From positions 1-26,385 of the IMG/VR virus record IMGVR_UViG_3300042516_000430: a stretch of DNA of 26,385 nt. One strand, given 5' to 3'. The translations under genes were made by a program, and so were the position numbers. The notes under the pieces were generated by a model. The model was not told the DNA's origin and did no database searches. It saw nothing but the letters and a program-made list of their open reading frames with translations. Within the stretch, counting starts at the first letter, position 1. The number at the start of each line of letters is the position of its first letter. This document shows positions 22,962 through 26,385 of this stretch, piece by piece. Source of the DNA: a virus.

Positions 22962-22989
22962 GGAGAGCGGCACCCAACTGCCGCCCTCC
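22962..22989 (-). terminator. Hairpin after the major capsid gene, terminator-like
   Basis: GGAGAGCGGCA (22962-22972) pairs with TGCCGCCCTCC (22979-22989) around a 6-nt loop: an 11-bp stem with one G-U wobble in the minus-strand transcript. It is followed in that direction by TCTTTACTC, a modest T tract. It is placed 9 nt after the capsid stop and could give partial termination, keeping capsid mRNA in excess over downstream tail genes. Confidence 0.6.
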
Positions 22990-22998
22990 CCCTATTGC

Positions 22999-23898
22999 TT
23001 ACGCGGTCAGTGCGCTTGCCAGACCCGATGCTTCGTCGTTTTCGCAAACGAGCGTCAGTTCGGTGAGCATCATGCGCTTCTCGCTGTCGCCGTCCTTCGC
23101 CAAGACCGTGGTGGCCATTGGGCGGAGAACTGCACGGCTCCAGTACTCGGTGTCGAGAACCAAGGCAGTGTTGGCGTTGAGGAAGCGGTTAGGAACCACC
23201 GCAACTTCGCCGAACGGCGAGACGTACAGGTCAACTGCGTTGACGACCTTCTTCTGCGTACCGAAATCGCGAGTGCGTCCCGAAGCGGCTGCGAAGCCGG
23301 CAACGATCAGCGAGTGCGATGGAGTAACCTGAAGCTGGTTCGGGTTACCGCCTGCGGTGAAGACCTTCTGCATAACGTCCAGAAGGATCGTTTCAGTGAA
23401 CGCACGGTTCGTACCGTTCGTGTTGGTCGTGCCAGCAGCGATCTGGTTCTGAGCCGAAGTCAGTTCACGGGCAGTCGAGCCGTTACCAGCAGTACCAGCC
23501 TGTGCGTTACCCACCATCGCGAACTCGATGTCGCGCTTGATTTCCTTGCCCTTCTTGGCAACGAGGCGGGCCAGTTCGTCCGCACGACCGTAAAGGCCGA
23601 TGGCGCGAGCCGTACCGGAGACTTCAACAACGCCCTTAAAGATCTGCGTGTTCGCAGACTTCAGCGTGGTGTCAGAAGCGGTTGCAGCACCAGCAGCCGC
23701 ACCTTCAACAGCCTTGTTGGCTGCGGGTGAGGCCAGCTTGTCCTGCTGCCACTGGTGGTTGGTGGCTTTCGCCTTGGACGTGCCAATGGACGAAAGGAAT
23801 GGAGTGTCGGTTGGCGAGATGTCATAGATGATGTCTTCGACATCTTCCTGCTTGCCGACCAAGTCATAAGTTTTTGCAACGCCAGAAATTGTAGCCAT
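22999..23898 (-). CDS. Major capsid protein (DUF5309 / SU10-type HK97 fold)
   Basis: The protein is 299 residues. The N-terminus TYDLVGKQEDVEDIIYDISPTDTPFLSSIG, with NHQWQQDKL after it, is the hallmark of the SU10-like capsid family. Later segments KVFTAGGNPNQLQVTPSH, VDLYVSPFGEVAVVPNRFL and ALVLDTEYWSRAVLRPM also match. It assembles the icosahedral shell on the scaffold encoded just upstream. ATG 23898 has AAGGT about 10 nt before it. The hairpin directly downstream fits a highly expressed gene. Confidence 0.93.
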   Translation of the reverse strand: MATISGVAKTYDLVGKQEDVEDIIYDISPTDTPFLSSIGTSKAKATNHQWQQDKLASPAANKAVEGAAAGAATASDTTLKSANTQIFKGVVEVSGTARAIGLYGRADELARLVAKKGKEIKRDIEFAMVGNAQAGTAGNGSTARELTSAQNQIAAGTTNTNGTNRAFTETILLDVMQKVFTAGGNPNQLQVTPSHSLIVAGFAAASGRTRDFGTQKKVVNAVDLYVSPFGEVAVVPNRFLNANTALVLDTEYWSRAVLRPMATTVLAKDGDSEKRMMLTELTLVCENDEASGLASALTA

Positions 23899-23904
23899 TT
23901 TGAT

Positions 23905-24888
23905 TTACCTTAAGCGATTAGCCAAAAGCGCAACAGCGTCGTCTACCTTCCCAGAGTTCCGCAGCACTTCGCGCTGCTTGTTCATCTGTTTACGGTTATG
24001 AACGACCTTAGATTCCGTTGCCCTCTTGTCAGACAAAGTTTTGGTAGGTGCGACTTTGACTTTCTTCTCAGTCACGACCTTGCGACCCCTGTGGTACTGC
24101 ATGGCACTCCAGATGGACCGAATAGCGCGGTGGTCAGCGATGTTGTTGAACTCTTCCGGCGCGAAACCCAACTCTTTGTGGGCAAACTCACCGATCTGAG
24201 CGTACAACTCGTTATTCCACCCAGGAATGGTCGTCTTCAAGACGGCCACCGCTTCTTTGGCTTGCGCCTTCAACGCGGCTTCCTGTGTCTTTTTGGTCCG
24301 CTCTACGAAGTCTTCCACCTGTCCACGGATTCCGTTGAACGTCTGGAGAGAGTGTTCGTATGCCTGCTTGGCCTGGCGGTACTGGTCAGGGTTTTCCACC
24401 GCTGCGCGCTCCCAATCAACGCCTTGAAAGCGTTGAACGTCAGCACCCACGGCGGTCAAGAGACTGTTCAGTGTGGAAGCGTAATACTGGCTTTCTTCTT
24501 CAACAGCCTTACGTTGTTCCGCAACTGCTTGCGTCTTCTTGGTGTAGTCGCTCTGGCGGAGGTATCCGAGTTTGACCTCTTCAAGCGTCAGCTTCTCACC
24601 TTCGATCTCGACTAGCTGTTCGGCTTTGTCGTCGTCGTCAGCTTCATCTGACTCCTCTTCGGAATCGGCTTCGTCCTCTTCGTCCTCGGTTTGGCCGTCT
24701 TCGGCTTCCTCGGAATCATCGGCGTCGGCTTCACCCTCGTCCTCGACTACTTCTACTTCGCCCTCGTCTTCGTCTTCGGGCTTAATGTCGGCTTCCGTTT
24801 CCGCCGTGTCCTCATCGGGGGCGGTGTACAACGCAGCCAAACGCTCTTCAGCACTCGGTGCAGAGTCCGTTGCGGTTTGCTCTGTCAC
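23905..24888 (-). CDS. Capsid scaffolding protein (acidic N-terminus)
   Basis: The protein is 327 residues. Residues about 25-90 are almost all Asp/Glu with Ala/Ser (for example EDEDEGEVEVVEDEGEADAD). A helical, charged middle follows (LGYLRQSDYTKKTQAVAEQRKAVEEE) and a basic C-terminus (KKVKVAPTKTLSDKRATESK) that would contact the capsid. Its position directly before the capsid gene and its coiled-coil composition are typical of scaffolds. GTG 24888 has AGGAG 8 nt upstream and follows the preceding stop by one base. No protease domain is visible. Confidence 0.85.
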   Translation of the reverse strand: MTEQTATDSAPSAEERLAALYTAPDEDTAETEADIKPEDEDEGEVEVVEDEGEADADDSEEAEDGQTEDEEDEADSEEESDEADDDDKAEQLVEIEGEKLTLEEVKLGYLRQSDYTKKTQAVAEQRKAVEEESQYYASTLNSLLTAVGADVQRFQGVDWERAAVENPDQYRQAKQAYEHSLQTFNGIRGQVEDFVERTKKTQEAALKAQAKEAVAVLKTTIPGWNNELYAQIGEFAHKELGFAPEEFNNIADHRAIRSIWSAMQYHRGRKVVTEKKVKVAPTKTLSDKRATESKVVHNRKQMNKQREVLRNSGKVDDAVALLANRLR

Positions 24889-24889
24889 T

Positions 24890-25159
24890 TCAAGTCTCCT
24901 GTGTAATCGAATCTTGCAATTGTTTCAACTGAAAATGATTGATGCGAGATGCGACATTGTTGACAAACATCTGCGCGGCGCGGTGCAGATGAAATAGGGT
25001 TTCACGTTCGGACTGCGCGCCCAGATCCGACATGAAGAGTTTTTGTTCGATATCCGCCAGTAACGAAGCGTAGGCGTCGTTGAAAGCGTCGTTGTTGAGC
25101 AAGGCACTGGCCTTTTCGGCTGACTGCTCTGCGCCATCAATCCCGTAGTCGATATCCAT
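24890..25159 (-). CDS. Small helical head-morphogenesis-region protein (89 aa)
   Basis: The product is unrecognised. It is all-helical by composition, with ASALLNNDAFNDAYASLLAD, IEQKLFMSDLG and ERETLFHLHRAAQMFVNN. ATG 25159 overlaps the upstream TAA by one base, and its own stop is one base from the scaffold start, so all three are probably translated together. A role in procapsid assembly is suggested only by its position between portal and scaffold. Confidence 0.65.
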   Translation of the reverse strand: MDIDYGIDGAEQSAEKASALLNNDAFNDAYASLLADIEQKLFMSDLGAQSERETLFHLHRAAQMFVNNVASRINHFQLKQLQDSITQET

Positions 25160-25413
25160 TATTCGGGTTCCTTAAAGAAGTCCGCCAGGCCGTCCGCTGC
25201 GTCTGGGATGACGCGCGTCTTGGCTGCTTCGGCAATAGCTATGCGTTTTTCTGTGATCGGGCGCTCTACGCGCTCGCCTGCCTTGTTGTAGCCGTATTTG
25301 AGCTTGGTGTACTCCTTGACCATCTTTTTGTACGCCTCGCGCTTGGCCTCGGCCTCAGTGCGGGGGTTCTTCTTCTTCTGGAAAGCCTCTACGGCCTTTT
25401 CAAAGTCAGTCAT
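25159..25413 (-). CDS. Small basic, helical protein between portal and scaffold genes (84 aa)
   Basis: The family is unrecognised. It is highly charged, with a Lys/Glu/Arg-rich N-terminal half (FQKKKNPRTEAEAKREAYKK) and a C-terminus ending ADGLADFFKEPE. There is no TM segment. ATG 25413 is preceded by GGGGA and overlaps the portal stop by 8 nt, indicating coupling. Its role in the head is inferred from position only. Confidence 0.6.
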   Translation of the reverse strand: MTDFEKAVEAFQKKKNPRTEAEAKREAYKKMVKEYTKLKYGYNKAGERVERPITEKRIAIAEAAKTRVIPDAADGLADFFKEPE

Positions 25414-26385
25414 TCTCGTCCCCGCGATTGCCGTTCTTGTTCTGCTGCGCGGCGTTCAGCGACTCAATGTCGATGTAGGCCATGTCAGTCTGCTGTTCGT
25501 GGCGGAACTCTGCGGCCTTCAAGATGAGGTCGGCAGAATCCTTCTCCTGCTTCGCGATCATCTCTTGCGCCTTGGTCGACAGTTCGACACCGATCTTCTC
25601 GGCTTCAAGCACCAGCTTCTCTTCTTCGACGCCGGCCCTGCGCTCGTCGACCATGACCTTGCGCTCTTCGAACTCCAGCTTCTTCATCTCAATCTGCTGG
25701 GCCATCTGCTTCTGCTGTTCGGCCTGTTGCTGGTTCTGCTGCATACCCTGCTGGTATTCAGGCGACATCGGCGACAGGAGGTACTTGTCCCCGCCCTTCA
25801 GACCCATAAGGTCTACAGCGCGAGCCAACAGCGCGAACCGCTGCTGCGTCTGGTACATACCACCCAGCGTCTGGTCCTGCGGGTTCGCAGTCCACATCTG
25901 GTCAAGCATCGTCAGCGTCCGCGCCTCGGCGGCACGGGCATCCGGCGTCAGCGCCACGGCCACATCCATCTCGGTGCGTTCGCGAAGCTGCTTGGGGTCG
26001 ATTGGCACATATTTGCCGCTCAACTGGATCATGCGGGGCTGGGTGTCGTTCTCAATCGCCAGGCGGTAGAGATCGAACATCAGCGGCTTGAGGAAGCTCT
26101 CTGCGAAGTTACGCGCCATGACCATCGTGCGACGGTTGCTGGCGTTCATGTACCGCGTGACCATGTCGTTGCTGTTCTGCTTCGACACGACGTCGCTGTC
26201 CAAGCCCTTCGACATCCGGCTGGAGCCTGAACGCGCTTCCTTCTCTTGCTCCAGCAACTCCATCGTCGTGAAGATGTTGGGGCTGATCTGCGGCGTGGCC
26301 AGTGGCTGCACGACAGACGACGGGTCCATCGCGTTGACGTCGATCACGGCGCCAATCTTGTTGTCGATGAGGTCGCGCGGGTTGC
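25406..26385 (-). CDS. Portal protein (C-terminal part; 5' end outside window)
   Basis: The frame is open to the right edge and has no start there: it reads NPRDLIDNKIGAV before the first in-window GTG. Visible segments include MELLEQEKEARSG, GLDSDVVSKQ, RTMVMARNFAESFLKPLMFDLYRLA and FALLARAVDLMGLKGGDKYLL. These match the C-terminal clip, wing and crown parts of P22/SU10-like portals. A long Gln/Glu/Lys coiled coil (about the last 110 residues) forms the C-terminal barrel region. It is the dodecameric DNA channel and binds the adaptor. Terminase is expected beyond the right edge. Confidence 0.85.
   Translation of the reverse strand, partial: NPRDLIDNKIGAVIDVNAMDPSSVVQPLATPQISPNIFTTMELLEQEKEARSGSSRMSKGLDSDVVSKQNSNDMVTRYMNASNRRTMVMARNFAESFLKPLMFDLYRLAIENDTQPRMIQLSGKYVPIDPKQLRERTEMDVAVALTPDARAAEARTLTMLDQMWTANPQDQTLGGMYQTQQRFALLARAVDLMGLKGGDKYLLSPMSPEYQQGMQQNQQQAEQQKQMAQQIEMKKLEFEERKVMVDERRAGVEEEKLVLEAEKIGVELSTKAQEMIAKQEKDSADLILKAAEFRHEQQTDMAYIDIESLNAAQQNKNGNRGDEND

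Noticed and set aside
22870-23730. Long plus-strand frame across the capsid gene
   Set aside because: It is a shadow of the capsid coding strand: composition is unlike a real protein and the opposite strand encodes a recognised capsid family.
24572-24997. Ser-rich plus-strand frame over the scaffold
   Set aside because: The Ser runs are simply the antisense of the Asp/Glu tract.
25298-26230. Long plus-strand Leu-rich frame over the portal gene
   Set aside because: It is the reverse of the Gln/Glu/Lys coiled coil of the portal. Leu richness comes from antisense of CAG/GAG codons, not from membrane segments.

Overview
The window is a contiguous piece of a tailed-phage genome (or prophage). 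It suits a temperate podovirus infecting a Gram-negative, moderately GC-rich bacterium. The support is: an SU10-like (DUF5309) capsid, a portal, a scaffold, a P22/T7-type adaptor and internal virion proteins, with no sheath, tape measure or tail-tube genes in view; a tyrosine integrase with an attP-like region; and an overlapping i-spanin/o-spanin pair, which implies an outer membrane in the host. Ribosome binding sites are canonical (AGGAG-like) and GTG starts are common. The host genus cannot be read from the sequence; an alphaproteobacterium is only a guess.

Left arm (1-5123, plus strand): an early replication and regulation cluster. It holds the 3' end of a DUF2815 (SSB-like) gene, a hairpin, a HicA-like small protein, a family A DNA polymerase with a 3'-5' exonuclease domain, a 38-residue one-pass membrane peptide, a VRR-NUC nuclease, an SNF2-type helicase, an XRE-type regulator and an AlpA/excisionase-like HTH protein. 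Most are coupled by short overlaps (GTGA, TGATG), so they are probably co-transcribed and act together in replication, repair and the lysis-lysogeny decision.

Middle (5104-7094, minus strand): the integrase is tail-to-tail with the AlpA-like gene. Upstream of it is a repeat-dense segment of about 220 bp that looks like attP. Beyond that is a DnaQ-like exonuclease with a C-terminal zinc ribbon.

Right arm (7113-26385, minus strand, transcribed right to left): the late genes. In transcription order they are portal (cut by the window edge), two small proteins, acidic scaffold, major capsid, a terminator-like hairpin, a small head protein, adaptor, a collagen-repeat/glycine-rich fibre, a second glycine-rich fibre, a 125-residue virion protein, a short tail protein, a coiled-coil/TM holin candidate, a Cys-His endolysin, a two-TM holin candidate, the spanin pair, an S74-type self-cleaving fibre, a beta-rich nozzle/stopper-like protein, an 81-residue protein, three low-complexity virion-type proteins, an M15-type peptidase and a 1010-residue internal/ejection-type protein. 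Terminase is not here and probably lies beyond the right edge.

No tRNA, rRNA, CRISPR array, transposon or diversity-generating retroelement was seen. The longest stretch without a gene is the attP-like segment at 6160-6383. The points most worth a second look are the translationally coupled 38-residue membrane peptide inside the replication operon, the attP-like repeat architecture, the paralogous fibres that share near-identical DNA, and the compact lysis cassette.
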